A stretch of 64,000 nucleotides of DNA, from the NCBI GenBank assembly GCA_019636535.1, contig JAHBXK010000013.1, positions 18,941 through 82,940 on the forward strand, written 5' to 3'. This document shows positions 35,634 through 44,186 of this stretch, piece after piece. The translations under genes and the position numbers were made by a program. The stretch comes from Phycisphaeraceae bacterium. GTDB lineage: Bacteria > Planctomycetota > Phycisphaerae > Phycisphaerales > UBA1924. The notes beneath the pieces are model-generated. The model saw only the letters and a list, made by a program, of their open reading frames with translations. It had not been told where the DNA came from and did no database searches. The stretch's first letter is position 1; each line of letters starts with the position of its first letter.

Positions 35634-37424
35634 ATGACGACCACCAGCGCTTCTACCTTGCAGGCCGGAGTGTCCACGGGCGAGGGACGAAGCGGCCTGT
35701 CGGCGCTCGTCGCGGTTGCGTGTCTGGTGACGCTCGCCCGCGTGGCGTACCTGGTGCTGGCGTGCCCGTACAACCTCGTTGAGGACGAGGCGCAGTACTG
35801 GCTGTGGTCGACGCACCTCGAGTGGTCGTATGCGACGAAGGGGCCGGGCATCGCGTGGGCCATCGCCCTCTCCACGTCGATCTATGGCGAGGCCGAGTGG
35901 GCCGTCCGGCTTCCCGCGGCGATCTTCTCCGGTATCGCGGTGTTCGCGGCGGGCGGGCTGGCGCGAGACCTGGCCCGGGCCGTCGGTCTTGCCAGACCCG
36001 TGCGAGTCGCCGTGGCGTCAGCGCTGATGTTCGCGGTGGTGCCCTTCTTTCAGTTGAGCGCGGTGATCGTGACCATCGACGGCCCGCTGATCGCCTGCTG
36101 GGCGGTCGCGGCGTGGGCGGCGTGGCGAGCGCTGCGAGAGCGATCGTGGTGCGCGTGGCTCGTGTTCGGCGCGGCGGTCGGGGTCGGCTTTCTGTTCAAG
36201 TACACGATGTTGCTCGTCGTGCCGGGTGTCCTTCTGCACGCGTGGCTCTTTCGCCCGACGCTCTCGCTCAGCCCGCGTTGGAAACTGGCGGCCTTCGCGG
36301 CGGCGGTGCTGGCGTGCCTCGGCATGGTGCCCGTCGTCATTTGGAACGCGCAGCACGACTGGGCGACCGTTCGTCACTTGCTGGGACACCTCGGACTGCC
36401 CGGCGGCGATCAGCCACCCGCGGCCGGCGGCTCTGGCCGGCGGTGGTTCGAGTGGCTGCCGATCTGGCCGTTGCAACTCGCGTTGGCGCAGATCGGAATG
36501 GTGGGTCCGATCCTGATCGGCGCCGCGTGCGGGGTGTGGCGGCTGTGGCGAAGATCGAACCGAGGTCGATCCGGGCAGGACGTGCAAGGCTCGCCGGGTC
36601 TTGCGATGTCGGAATCGAAGCGGGGCGCATGGCTCTACGCGGTCCACATCGCTGCGCCGATCCTGCTGTTCTACGCCGTGGTCGCATGGATCGCCGAGCC
36701 TGAAGGCAACTGGCCGATCGCGGGGAGCGTCACGCTCGTGCCCCTCGGCGTGCTCTTGGCCTTCGGCGCTCCGAGCGTGCTGACGGGTCGAGCGCGTCGA
36801 TGGGTGCCGAGAGTGGCGATCCTTGGCGCGGCCTACGGCTTTCTTGCGATCGGCCCGCTGCATCGCGCGGACTTCGCGGCGAGCGTGGTGAACCGTGTCA
36901 TGTTCTGGGGGCCGATGTCGAAGATCATCGCGTCGATGCGTGCCGACGGTCAGCCGCCGCGGCCGATCGTCACGGGCCGGCTGATCGGCGCGCAGACGAT
37001 GGGGCAGGCCGTGGGCCGGGCGATGGCCGAGGCGAGAACGTACACGGGTCGCGAGCCGTTTGTTCTGGCGCAGCACTATGGACGTGCGTCGCAGATGGCG
37101 TACTACGCGCCGTGGCCCTCAGGACAGGACGGCGGGGCCTTGCGGGAAGCAACGTGCGCCTCTGCGTACACGGGCGGCAGGCGGACGGCGTTCGACGACA
37201 TCGGCCGGTTGCGGCTGGATCGGCCGGAGTTGCTGGGGCGGCCCGCGGTCATCCTGTCCAACGATTCCGAGCACATGCTGGCGCAATGGAAGCGCATGTT
37301 CGAGACCGTGATCCCGTACGTTCATCCGGAGAGCCCCGGCGGCGGACGGCTGCCCGGCGAGAACAAACGCGACCGCGTGGCGTACCTGGGGCTGGGATTC
37401 AAGGGCGTGGGCGCCAACCCGTGA
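35634..37424 (+). CDS. ArnT/PMT-like glycosyltransferase (family 39/83)
   Basis: 596 residues, polytopic membrane protein. The first periplasmic loop has the acidic motif VEDEAQYWLWSTHLEWSYAT followed by KGPG, typical of lipid-linked sugar transferases of the ArnT/PMT superfamily. About ten hydrophobic helices run to residue 400. A C-terminal periplasmic domain follows. The enzyme is expected to move a sugar from an undecaprenyl or polyprenyl carrier to an envelope acceptor; its position after an LptF/G permease hints at lipid A or another exported glycolipid, which is inference. ATG at 35634. The region 37425-37598 after it holds no convincing gene. Confidence 0.85.
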   Translation: MTTTSASTLQAGVSTGEGRSGLSALVAVACLVTLARVAYLVLACPYNLVEDEAQYWLWSTHLEWSYATKGPGIAWAIALSTSIYGEAEWAVRLPAAIFSGIAVFAAGGLARDLARAVGLARPVRVAVASALMFAVVPFFQLSAVIVTIDGPLIACWAVAAWAAWRALRERSWCAWLVFGAAVGVGFLFKYTMLLVVPGVLLHAWLFRPTLSLSPRWKLAAFAAAVLACLGMVPVVIWNAQHDWATVRHLLGHLGLPGGDQPPAAGGSGRRWFEWLPIWPLQLALAQIGMVGPILIGAACGVWRLWRRSNRGRSGQDVQGSPGLAMSESKRGAWLYAVHIAAPILLFYAVVAWIAEPEGNWPIAGSVTLVPLGVLLAFGAPSVLTGRARRWVPRVAILGAAYGFLAIGPLHRADFAASVVNRVMFWGPMSKIIASMRADGQPPRPIVTGRLIGAQTMGQAVGRAMAEARTYTGREPFVLAQHYGRASQMAYYAPWPSGQDGGALREATCASAYTGGRRTAFDDIGRLRLDRPELLGRPAVILSNDSEHMLAQWKRMFETVIPYVHPESPGGGRLPGENKRDRVAYLGLGFKGVGANP

Positions 37425-37598
37425 CCATGTGGAAAGTTTGCAAGGCAGTGCTCGCCGAGCGCATGAAACACGACTCGAGCGTGGGCGACGACGAGCTGGC
37501 CCGATGCGGGCGATGCACGTGGACGGAAATGCGCTCTGCCTTGAAGTCGATGGAATCGCACGGCGGATAACGACCATCCCTCGCTGGTTGCTCGTGCA

Positions 37599-37847
37599 TC
37601 ACGAGCCCGCCGCACGCTCCGCGAGCAACTGCACGTATACCGCCACGAGCAGATAGCTGGCGATTCCGAGCACGATCATCCCGACGACGATCTGCACGGT
37701 CATGATCATCACGGCCCGCCAGTACCGCTCCATGTCGCGAAGCCGGATCGCCTTGTAGACGATCGATACCCCCAGCGCCATCGGCAGCAGCAGCCAGAAC
37801 CAGTGCTCGTGCAGCGAGATCGGATCGATGAACGGTCGGTAGCCCAT
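37599..37847 (-). CDS. small two-span membrane protein
   Basis: 82 residues starting MGYRPFIDPISLHEHWFW, with two membrane helices (WLLLPMALGVSIVYKAI and IMTVQIVVGMIVLGIASYLL). An AAGGGA Shine-Dalgarno precedes the ATG. It lies 70 bp downstream of the DUF6677-like gene on the same strand and is probably cotranscribed. No family recognised; its size and layout suggest a component of a membrane complex. Confidence 0.65.
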   Translation of the reverse strand: MGYRPFIDPISLHEHWFWLLLPMALGVSIVYKAIRLRDMERYWRAVMIMTVQIVVGMIVLGIASYLLVAVYVQLLAERAAGS

Positions 37848-37917
37848 GCCGGTCTGGTCCCTTGTCAACTTCCCCGTCGCACTCGGCTCGATCGTCCCCC
37901 CCGCCCCCCCGCCCGGC

Positions 37918-38517
37918 TCACTCGCTCCTGCCCTCGGCCCGTCCCTTGAACATCGCGTCGATGATCGCGATCAGGTTCATCATCCCCGCCACCGCCACAA
38001 AGAGCGTGCCCAACTCGGCCACACGCCCCAGCGTTCGCAGTTTCGGTGGGCGAACGCCCTCGATGCGGGTGCTCCCCGGTCCGGTCAGGTCGGGCAGATT
38101 CACAAACCGAACTCCGGTCTCCGGGTCTACCTGGATCGCCAGTGGCCGGGCCGTCCGCGGATCGCGAAACTCGTTCGGACGGGCGGAACGCAGCACCTGA
38201 AACCCCTGGAATGTGTCCACGACTTTGAAGTGACGCTGGTGGGCCCAGTCGACGGCGAAGACCGCCGGGCCGCTCCACATCTGGCCATAGAACCAGAACC
38301 AAAGTGGGTTCTCGCGGCGGTCGACGCTGTCGATCCCACCGAACAACAGGCCGCAAACAAACAGCAGGGCCACGCCCAACCCGATCCGAACGCCCCGCTT
38401 GCGATAGCCGAGGTAATAATGGCCCGCGCCGGGCAGCAGGAACGCCAGCAGAGCGGCAACGGGCTGGACGGGTTCCCGCACGGCGGGGAGGGTTGAAGGG
38501 CTGGCGGGAGTGCTCAT
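37918..38517 (-). CDS. DUF6677-like membrane protein
   Basis: 199 residues. The N-terminal part, AALLAFLLPGAGHYYLGYRK followed by RGVRIGLGVALLFVCGLLFG, is the typical start of planctomycete DUF6677 proteins and is related to TM2-type domains. A further span lies at the C-terminus (VAELGTLFVAVAGMMNLIAI, then DAMFKG). Between them is a soluble stretch (DTFQGFQVLRSARPNEFRDP). Function unknown; the family name is from memory of the pattern and not checked. ATG at 38517, divergent from the acidic-protein gene. Confidence 0.7.
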   Translation of the reverse strand: MSTPASPSTLPAVREPVQPVAALLAFLLPGAGHYYLGYRKRGVRIGLGVALLFVCGLLFGGIDSVDRRENPLWFWFYGQMWSGPAVFAVDWAHQRHFKVVDTFQGFQVLRSARPNEFRDPRTARPLAIQVDPETGVRFVNLPDLTGPGSTRIEGVRPPKLRTLGRVAELGTLFVAVAGMMNLIAIIDAMFKGRAEGRSE

Positions 38518-38593
38518 GCGGGGTGGGGAGGGGGTCCGGCGGATGTGCAAAGTTTGGGGAAATCGTGCGAGTTTTTCCACCGCCACACGACGG

Positions 38594-38621
38594 TTGACAC
38601 GACGCGAAGGGTGAGTAGTGT
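38594..38621 (+). promoter_or_regulatory. sigma-70-like promoter (TTGACA - 16 - TAGTGT)
   Basis: A perfect TTGACA at 38594-38599 and TAGTGT at 38616-38621, spaced 16 bp, would start a transcript near 38628 with a leader of about 140 nt before the ATG at 38770. Confidence 0.45.
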
Positions 38622-38769
38622 ACCGCCTCATTCGCCGGCCCTGTTCCGGTTGTGCCGGAAAGCGCTGCGAGGCTCCGCCGGGCGTGTCAACACCCGGCGA
38701 AGATGGGGAGTTCCGAGGGGGGGATGGGCGGGCGGGGTGCCCGCGGCGATGCGAGGAAAGAAGGCTGTC

Positions 38770-39057
38770 ATGAACACGACGCTCACCGACGAGATGCTTG
38801 AGACCCGTTCGCGCTGGTGGACTCTGACACCCGGGGAGTCCGAGGGTGCGGTCACCGTCCTCGACGATGCCAAGCGCTTCGACGACGACGATGCGGACGA
38901 AGACGAGGAAGAGGCGATTTTCGGCGATGACGCCGAGGACGAGGGTGACGAATTCGAGGAAGATGACGAGTTTGAGGATGATGACGAGGGCTTCCTCGAC
39001 GACGAAGAGGAGGAGGAGGACTTCGACGCCGGGGAAGACGAAGAAGAGGAACTCTGA
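38770..39057 (+). CDS. highly acidic small protein
   Basis: 95 residues. After a normal N-terminus (MNTTLTDEMLETRSRWWTLT) the last 60 residues are nearly all Asp and Glu with spaced Phe (DDDDADEDEEEAIFGDDAED and similar), so the protein is strongly acidic and probably disordered. Such proteins can mimic nucleic acid, bind divalent cations or act as chaperones for basic proteins. ATG at 38770 with a GAGGAAAGAAGG region upstream; ATG at 38749 is an alternative. It precedes the 39112 gene by 54 bp in the same direction. Confidence 0.75.
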   Translation: MNTTLTDEMLETRSRWWTLTPGESEGAVTVLDDAKRFDDDDADEDEEEAIFGDDAEDEGDEFEEDDEFEDDDEGFLDDEEEEEDFDAGEDEEEEL

Positions 39058-39111
39058 GTCCGCCTGAGCGTTCTCGGTCGGGCTACGGGTGTTCTCCGGA
39101 GGTCCGTCCGC

Positions 39112-39600
39112 ATGAGCCAGCAGCGTCGATCGGCCGATCCTCGGCCCACCCCCAACCAGCAGCAGAACCGGGCCGGAACCGGGCCGTCGAGCACGCCCCG
39201 GGCCGAGATCGGCACGCACCCCGAACGACGCGCGCCGCTCGATCGCCGCGGAGACCGTCCGCACGATCAGGTCGACGGTGAGCAGTTCGAGACCGGGCTC
39301 GAGCGTCGTCGCGGCGTCGGCCGTCGGCGTTCGGACTGGGCCCGAGCCGCCGAAGAGGGCGAGATGACCCGCGAACAGTTCCTGTTCATCAAGGCCATCG
39401 ACGCCTTCAAGCGTTCCAACGACGTGATGTACCCGACGTGGACGGATGTGCTGGAAGTCGTCCGCCTGCTTGGCTATCGCAAGACGCTCGAGAGCGAACT
39501 CAACATCCCGGGCGCTGAGGATTGGAAGGAGTCGCCCAGCGCGCTCAGCGGCGTGCGAGCCAAGCCCGGACACCCCGAGTCCGAACGCGAAGCGGCCTGA
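39112..39600 (+). CDS. conserved hypothetical protein with basic disordered N-terminus
   Basis: 162 residues. The first 85 are Arg/Pro/Gln-rich and probably disordered. The C-terminal part (TREQFLFIKAIDAFKRSNDV, then MYPTWTDVLEVVRLLGYRKT) is a compact helical domain that looks conserved. ATG follows GGAGG by nine bases. With the preceding acidic protein it forms a likely two-gene operon; one protein is acidic and the other has a basic tail, so a direct interaction is conceivable but unproven. Confidence 0.65.
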   Translation: MSQQRRSADPRPTPNQQQNRAGTGPSSTPRAEIGTHPERRAPLDRRGDRPHDQVDGEQFETGLERRRGVGRRRSDWARAAEEGEMTREQFLFIKAIDAFKRSNDVMYPTWTDVLEVVRLLGYRKTLESELNIPGAEDWKESPSALSGVRAKPGHPESEREAA

Positions 39601-39651
39601 CCTCCGATCGCGTTGTGCTCACGGCGTGTCTCAAACGCAAGTGATGGGTGC

Positions 39652-40647
39652 TCAGCGACTGGCGTTCGCGTCGGCGCTGTCCGTTTCCGTCCGCCACGAT
39701 TCGATCAGGCTGCGTGTGATCTCACCCGGCTTGCCGGTGCCGATCGACTTGCCCTCGATCTGCACAACGGGCAGCACGCCCCACGACGAATTGGTCAGGA
39801 AAGCCTCGTCGGCGTCGAGCAGATCGGCCACGCCCAGCATGCGTGCCTTGAAGGGACGTTGCTTGAGTTCCTGCCTGTGCCGCACCCACGACCGCGTGAT
39901 GCCAGGCAGCACGGGTGACGGCAGATGCCCGGGCCTGGCCTTTGCCCCCTGACCCGCCGGTTCGCCGGGAGTTTCCACCTCTGCCGTCTCCTCCGGCGAC
40001 CGGCCTTCCTCGCCGCGAGCGATCGGTGTCAGCACCGCTCCGTCCTTGACCACGCAGACGTTCGACACGCACCCGCCGCAGACGTGGTTGGTGATCGAGA
40101 GCACGATCGCTTCAGCACCGCCCTTGCGAGACGCGAGTTGCAGTTCGCGCAGGCGCCACCAGTAGTTCAGCGTCTTGTGCCCCTCCGACGGATTGAACGG
40201 GTTGGTCCGCGTGTCGGCGATCACGGCAATCACGCCCTCGTCGAGCATCCGGTCGGGGTAGCGCGTCGCGGGCTGGGCGACGATCAGGATCGTCGGGTCC
40301 ACACCGCGCTGCGCCGACTCCGGATCGCGGGCCAGCATGTTCAGGTCGCCCCCGGTCAGTGTGAGCCGGACTCTCGCCCGCGGCAGGTTCGACTTCCGCA
40401 GCGTCGTCATGACCGCCTGCTGCAACGCCGCGGAGTTGAGCGAATCCGAAAGCCCGAGCGCTGCGGCCGATCCGCACAGACGATCGACGTGCTCGTCGAG
40501 CCTGAAGATCCAGGGCTCACCCGACGAGCGTTCGTGCCCGCCGAGCATCGTCTCGAACAGCCCCACGGCGTGCTGGAGGCCCGCATCGAACGCCGACAAG
40601 CGGGCGTCCTCCGGGTCGTCGAAGAACACGCCATTCAGAAAGACCAT
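39652..40647 (-). CDS. class IV aminotransferase (PabC/D-amino-acid type)
   Basis: 331 residues. Fold-type IV PLP enzyme with MVFLNGVFFDDPEDARLSAF, the PLP lysine in EGHKTLNYWWRLRELQL, and the phosphate-binding region NHVCGGCVSNVCVVKDG. It is probably aminodeoxychorismate lyase (folate pathway) or a D-amino-acid transaminase; it differs from the IlvE at 25261. About 35 extra residues are inserted after the VLTPIARGEEG segment (ETPGEPAGQGAKARPG). It lies 38 bp after gatB on the same strand. ATG 40647 is preferred; GTG 40689, overlapping the gatB stop as GTGA, would add 14 residues. Confidence 0.82.
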   Translation of the reverse strand: MVFLNGVFFDDPEDARLSAFDAGLQHAVGLFETMLGGHERSSGEPWIFRLDEHVDRLCGSAAALGLSDSLNSAALQQAVMTTLRKSNLPRARVRLTLTGGDLNMLARDPESAQRGVDPTILIVAQPATRYPDRMLDEGVIAVIADTRTNPFNPSEGHKTLNYWWRLRELQLASRKGGAEAIVLSITNHVCGGCVSNVCVVKDGAVLTPIARGEEGRSPEETAEVETPGEPAGQGAKARPGHLPSPVLPGITRSWVRHRQELKQRPFKARMLGVADLLDADEAFLTNSSWGVLPVVQIEGKSIGTGKPGEITRSLIESWRTETDSADANASR

Positions 40648-40685
40648 CGTGCGGGGTTGATCGTCGTCGTCGTGCAAGGGATCGG

Positions 40686-42374
40686 TCACTCCTTCACCCC
40701 GAGTTTCTCCATCAGTCTCGCACGCACAGTCTTCGCATCGGCCTTGCCGGCCGCGAGTTTCATCGCCGCCCCGACAAGCCGGCCCGCGGCCTGGACTTTG
40801 CCCGAACGCACGTCCTCCGCGGCCTTCGGGTCGGCCGCGATGACCTGCTCGCACCACGCGTCGATCGCCGAGTCGTCGCGCACGATGATCATGCCGCGTG
40901 CTTCCGCGACGACCTCGGGATCCGCGCCCGGTCCGTATCCCCCGCCCCTTCCCGCCGATTCGCCCGGCTCATCTTCCTTCGAGCAAAGCAGACCGAACAG
41001 TTCGTCCGCGCTCGCCGCGCTGACGGCCCCGCTCTCTCGCATCGCCAGAATCCCGGCGATCTGCTCGGCGCCCACGCCCAGATCGCTCGCCAGCACGACC
41101 AGCGCGGTCGCGCCGGACCGGCCCGCTTCCTCCGCTCGTCGGATCCGCACCGCCGTCCGCTCGTTCGCTCGCTTCAGGCCCCACTGCAGCACCGCGATCG
41201 CGGCGAGTTTGCCCGCCCGCTCGCGCCCTATGCCCCGACGCTCGCACGAGTCCACCGCCGCGTCGAACAGGTCCGACACCGCCGGCTCGTCGATGAGCGC
41301 GGCGGCCTCCTTCACGCCCAGACCGAACTCGCGCAGATACCGGCGGGCGCGTGCCAGCGGCAGTTCGGGCAGCCGCGCCCGCACCGAATCCAGCCACGCC
41401 GAATCAACCACCACCGGCACCAGGTCCGGGTCGGGGAAGTAGCGATAGTCGTGAGCGTCTTCCTTCTCCCGCTGCACGAACGTCTCGCCGCGTGCGTCGT
41501 CCCAGCCGCGGGTCGTCTTCGATCCCGGCCCGAACTCCACGCCGTCCGCCAGCCAGCGCTTCGGCTGTTCGCGCAGTTCGTGCTCGATCGCTGCGCCCAC
41601 CGCCTTGAACGAGTTGAGGTTCTTCACCTCGGTGATCGGTGTCCAAACCAGCCGGCCGTCCGAGAGCGTCAGTTCGGCGTTGATGTTCGGCTCGAACCGC
41701 ATGTGCCCCTTCTGCATCACGCCCTGCGTGGCGCCGACGAAGCGGCACACATCTCGCAGCATCTGGCAGAACACGACCACCTCCGCCGACGAGCGGAAGT
41801 CGGGCTGCGTCACGATCTCGAGCAGCGGCGTGCCCGCGCGGTTGTAGTCCGCCAGCGTCGCGCCGCTCGCCGAGTCGTGCAGCAGTTTGCCCGCGTCCTC
41901 TTCCAGGTGTGCGCGCAGAACACCGATCCTGTGCCGCGGGGTCGATTCCTCAGCCGCGGACGCAACCGCGAGCAATTCCAGGTCGATCTTCCCATCCGCG
42001 GTCATGGGCGGCAGTTCCACCGACCCATCGAAGCACAGCGGCAGTTCGTACTGGCTGATCTGGTAGTTCTTGGGCAGGTCGGGGTAGAAGTAACTCTTGC
42101 GGTCCCAGACGCTGCGCTCGGCGATCCGGCATCCGAGCGCCAGCCCAACGAGCATCGACAGTTCCACCGCCGTGCGGTTCATCACCGGCAGCGAACCGGG
42201 CAGCCCCAGCACCACCGGATCGATCAGCGTGTTCGGCTCGGCGTGCTCAAACTCCGGGTGCGCCACGTTCGGTGCGCCCGTGAACATCCGTGTCCGCGTC
42301 CTGAGTTCGACGTGGATCTCCAGCCCGATGATCGGGCGAACGCTCTCGATGCTGACGCGGGTCGTGGTGCTCAC
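40686..42374 (-). CDS. gatB: Asp-tRNA(Asn)/Glu-tRNA(Gln) amidotransferase subunit B
   Basis: 562 residues. GatB phosphorylates the misacylated tRNA and binds its acceptor end; together with GatA and GatC it makes Gln-tRNA and Asn-tRNA. Marks: IIGLEIHVELRTRTRMFTGA, GLPGSLPVMNRTAVELSMLV, DRKSYFYPDLPKNYQISQY, and RAGTPLLEIVTQPDFRSSAE. The C-terminal YqeY-like tail domain is present (KAAEDVRSGKVQAAGRLVGA). gatA and gatC are not in the window. GTG 42374 is chosen because TATCAT on the - strand ends 9 nt before it; TTG 42392 lies inside that hexamer region. Confidence 0.94.
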   Translation of the reverse strand: MSTTTRVSIESVRPIIGLEIHVELRTRTRMFTGAPNVAHPEFEHAEPNTLIDPVVLGLPGSLPVMNRTAVELSMLVGLALGCRIAERSVWDRKSYFYPDLPKNYQISQYELPLCFDGSVELPPMTADGKIDLELLAVASAAEESTPRHRIGVLRAHLEEDAGKLLHDSASGATLADYNRAGTPLLEIVTQPDFRSSAEVVVFCQMLRDVCRFVGATQGVMQKGHMRFEPNINAELTLSDGRLVWTPITEVKNLNSFKAVGAAIEHELREQPKRWLADGVEFGPGSKTTRGWDDARGETFVQREKEDAHDYRYFPDPDLVPVVVDSAWLDSVRARLPELPLARARRYLREFGLGVKEAAALIDEPAVSDLFDAAVDSCERRGIGRERAGKLAAIAVLQWGLKRANERTAVRIRRAEEAGRSGATALVVLASDLGVGAEQIAGILAMRESGAVSAASADELFGLLCSKEDEPGESAGRGGGYGPGADPEVVAEARGMIIVRDDSAIDAWCEQVIAADPKAAEDVRSGKVQAAGRLVGAAMKLAAGKADAKTVRARLMEKLGVKE

Positions 42375-42383
42375 GCTGACGCG

Positions 42384-42389
42384 ATGATA
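42384..42389 (-). promoter_or_regulatory. candidate -10 (TATCAT) of gatB
   Basis: On the - strand TATCAT ends 9 nt before GTG 42374. It decides the gatB start against the TTG at 42392. Confidence 0.4.
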
Positions 42390-42524
42390 CAACGCATCGC
42401 GGAAACTTCGCGTCGCAGCGCTCTAGACTTGCCTCCCCCCGCAGTGCGCCGATCCCCGGCCGGTTTGCGGTCGCACTCGCCCCCCGTCCCCCGGCACTCG
42501 CACGCACGGACCTCAGGAGCCTCC

Positions 42525-44057
42525 ATGTTCAACTCGGTCAAACTCGCCCCCTCCCGAACATCCCGATCCTCGCGCCGCGCGGCGGGCAAGTCCGAAGCGC
42601 TGGTCGTCGGCCTCTTCACCGACAAGAAGCTCGACGCCGCCGTCCGTGCTCTCGACAAGGACCGGTCCATCGCCGCGGCGGTCGATCGTGACGAGTGCAC
42701 GGGCGACTCCGGCCGCATGGTCGAGGCGTTCCCTTCCGGGGCTTCCGCCCCCGCTCGCCGGGTCATTGTCGTCGGGCTCGGCAAACGCGAGTCCTTCAAG
42801 CCCGGCTCGCTGCGCACCATCGGCGGGTTGCTCGGCCGAAGACTCGCCGTGACCAAGGACCAGAAAGTCACGCTTCACCTGCACTCGGCGATCGAGACGA
42901 TCAAGGACGCCGACACCGAGGCTTCGGGCCGCGCGTTGGGCGAGGGTCTCGGCCTGATCTCCTGGAACTTCCTGTCCACGCGCTTTCGCGGCTCGGCGAG
43001 CGCCGACAAGACCAAGGCCCGCAAGCCCGATCTCTCGCTCTCGTGCGCGGACGATGCCTTCGCAGCGGGCTTGGAGTACGGCCTCGGTCTGGCCGGCAGC
43101 GTGAACTTCGCCCGCGACTTCTCCGAGACTCCGCCAAACGTCGCCACGCCCGCCTACATCGCCGACATGGCCCGCAAACTCGCCCGCCAGACGGGCATGA
43201 AGTGCACCGTCATCGAGGGCGATGCGCTGGTGCGCGAGCGAATGACCGGTCTGGTCAATGTCGGCCAAGCGAGCGAGAACAAGCCATGCCTGATCCGGCT
43301 CGAGTACGCCCCGCGCGGCAAGGGCTCAGCGCGTCCCGTCGTGCTCGTGGGCAAGACCATGACGTATGACACGGGCGGCCTGTCGCTCAAGATCAGCAAC
43401 GGCATGGTGGGCATGAAGCGCGACAAGGACGGTGGCTGCGCGGTTCTGGGCGCGATGCACGCCATCGCCACCGTCGTGAAGCCCTCGAAGCGCGTCGTGG
43501 CTTATCTCGCCGCGGCCGAGAACTCGATCTCCGATGAGGCGTACCGCCCCGACGACGTGATCACCTTCCGCAACGGCGTCACCGTCGAAGTGACCAACAC
43601 CGACGCCGAGGGCCGCCTGGTCCTCGCCGATGCCCTGATCTACGCCTGCGAGAAGGACAAGCCCGCCTGCATCGTCGACATGGCCACGCTCACCGGCGGC
43701 GTCATCACCGCCCTGGGCTCCTCGTTCGCGGGCCTGTGGTGCGAAGACGACAAACTCCGCGGAAGGCTCGCGCAAGCCATGGAGAGCAGCGGCGAGCGCT
43801 GGTGGCGCTTGCCCATGGACCAGGAGTACCGCGACATGATGAAGAGCCCCATCGCGGACATCCTGAACTCCAACCCCAACCGCAAGGCCCACCCCATCCA
43901 GGGCGCAGCGTTCCTGTCGTACTTCGTCGAGTCCGGCGTCCCCTGGGCCCACGTCGACATCGCCGGCATGCACACCAGCGACAGCGATTCGGGCTGCTTC
44001 GTCCGCGGCTCCAACGGCTGGGGCGTTCGCCTGCTGGCCGATTTCGTTGCTACCTGA
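42525..44057 (+). CDS. pepA: leucyl aminopeptidase, M17 family
   Basis: 510 residues, normal length. Cytosolic hexameric binuclear metallopeptidase that removes N-terminal residues from peptides. The C-terminal catalytic domain has the M17 signature NTDAEGRLVLADALIYA, the metal and bicarbonate residues in VGKTMTYDTGGLSLK and MKRDKDGGCAVLGAM, and ENSISDEAYRPDDV. VGKTMTYDTGG replaces the usual GKGITFDSGG without loss of the Lys or Asp. ATG at 42525 behind AGGAG. A TAGACT hexamer at 42424-42429 may be its -10. In some bacteria PepA also binds DNA in Xer recombination; nothing here shows that. Confidence 0.94.
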   Translation: MFNSVKLAPSRTSRSSRRAAGKSEALVVGLFTDKKLDAAVRALDKDRSIAAAVDRDECTGDSGRMVEAFPSGASAPARRVIVVGLGKRESFKPGSLRTIGGLLGRRLAVTKDQKVTLHLHSAIETIKDADTEASGRALGEGLGLISWNFLSTRFRGSASADKTKARKPDLSLSCADDAFAAGLEYGLGLAGSVNFARDFSETPPNVATPAYIADMARKLARQTGMKCTVIEGDALVRERMTGLVNVGQASENKPCLIRLEYAPRGKGSARPVVLVGKTMTYDTGGLSLKISNGMVGMKRDKDGGCAVLGAMHAIATVVKPSKRVVAYLAAAENSISDEAYRPDDVITFRNGVTVEVTNTDAEGRLVLADALIYACEKDKPACIVDMATLTGGVITALGSSFAGLWCEDDKLRGRLAQAMESSGERWWRLPMDQEYRDMMKSPIADILNSNPNRKAHPIQGAAFLSYFVESGVPWAHVDIAGMHTSDSDSGCFVRGSNGWGVRLLADFVAT

Positions 44058-44186
44058 CGTGCGAACGGACGGCACGGCGACGTCCAGATAACTCGATCGG
44101 CCAGCACGTTCGCCTCCCGGCCTCAAGTCGCTCTCAGTTTCTGACGACCGAGAAGAAGTCCCTTCCTCTCACGTCAGGAGCATCCC

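Noticed and set aside
37427..37570. 47-residue ORF (MWKVCKAVLAERMKHDSSVG and on) just after the glycosyltransferase
   Set aside because: No Shine-Dalgarno, no recognised motif, and competing frames of similar quality on both strands.
31000..39000. dif site at the skew change
   Set aside because: Reading both strands found no 28-bp sequence with the two XerC/XerD half-sites; a weak or divergent site cannot be excluded.
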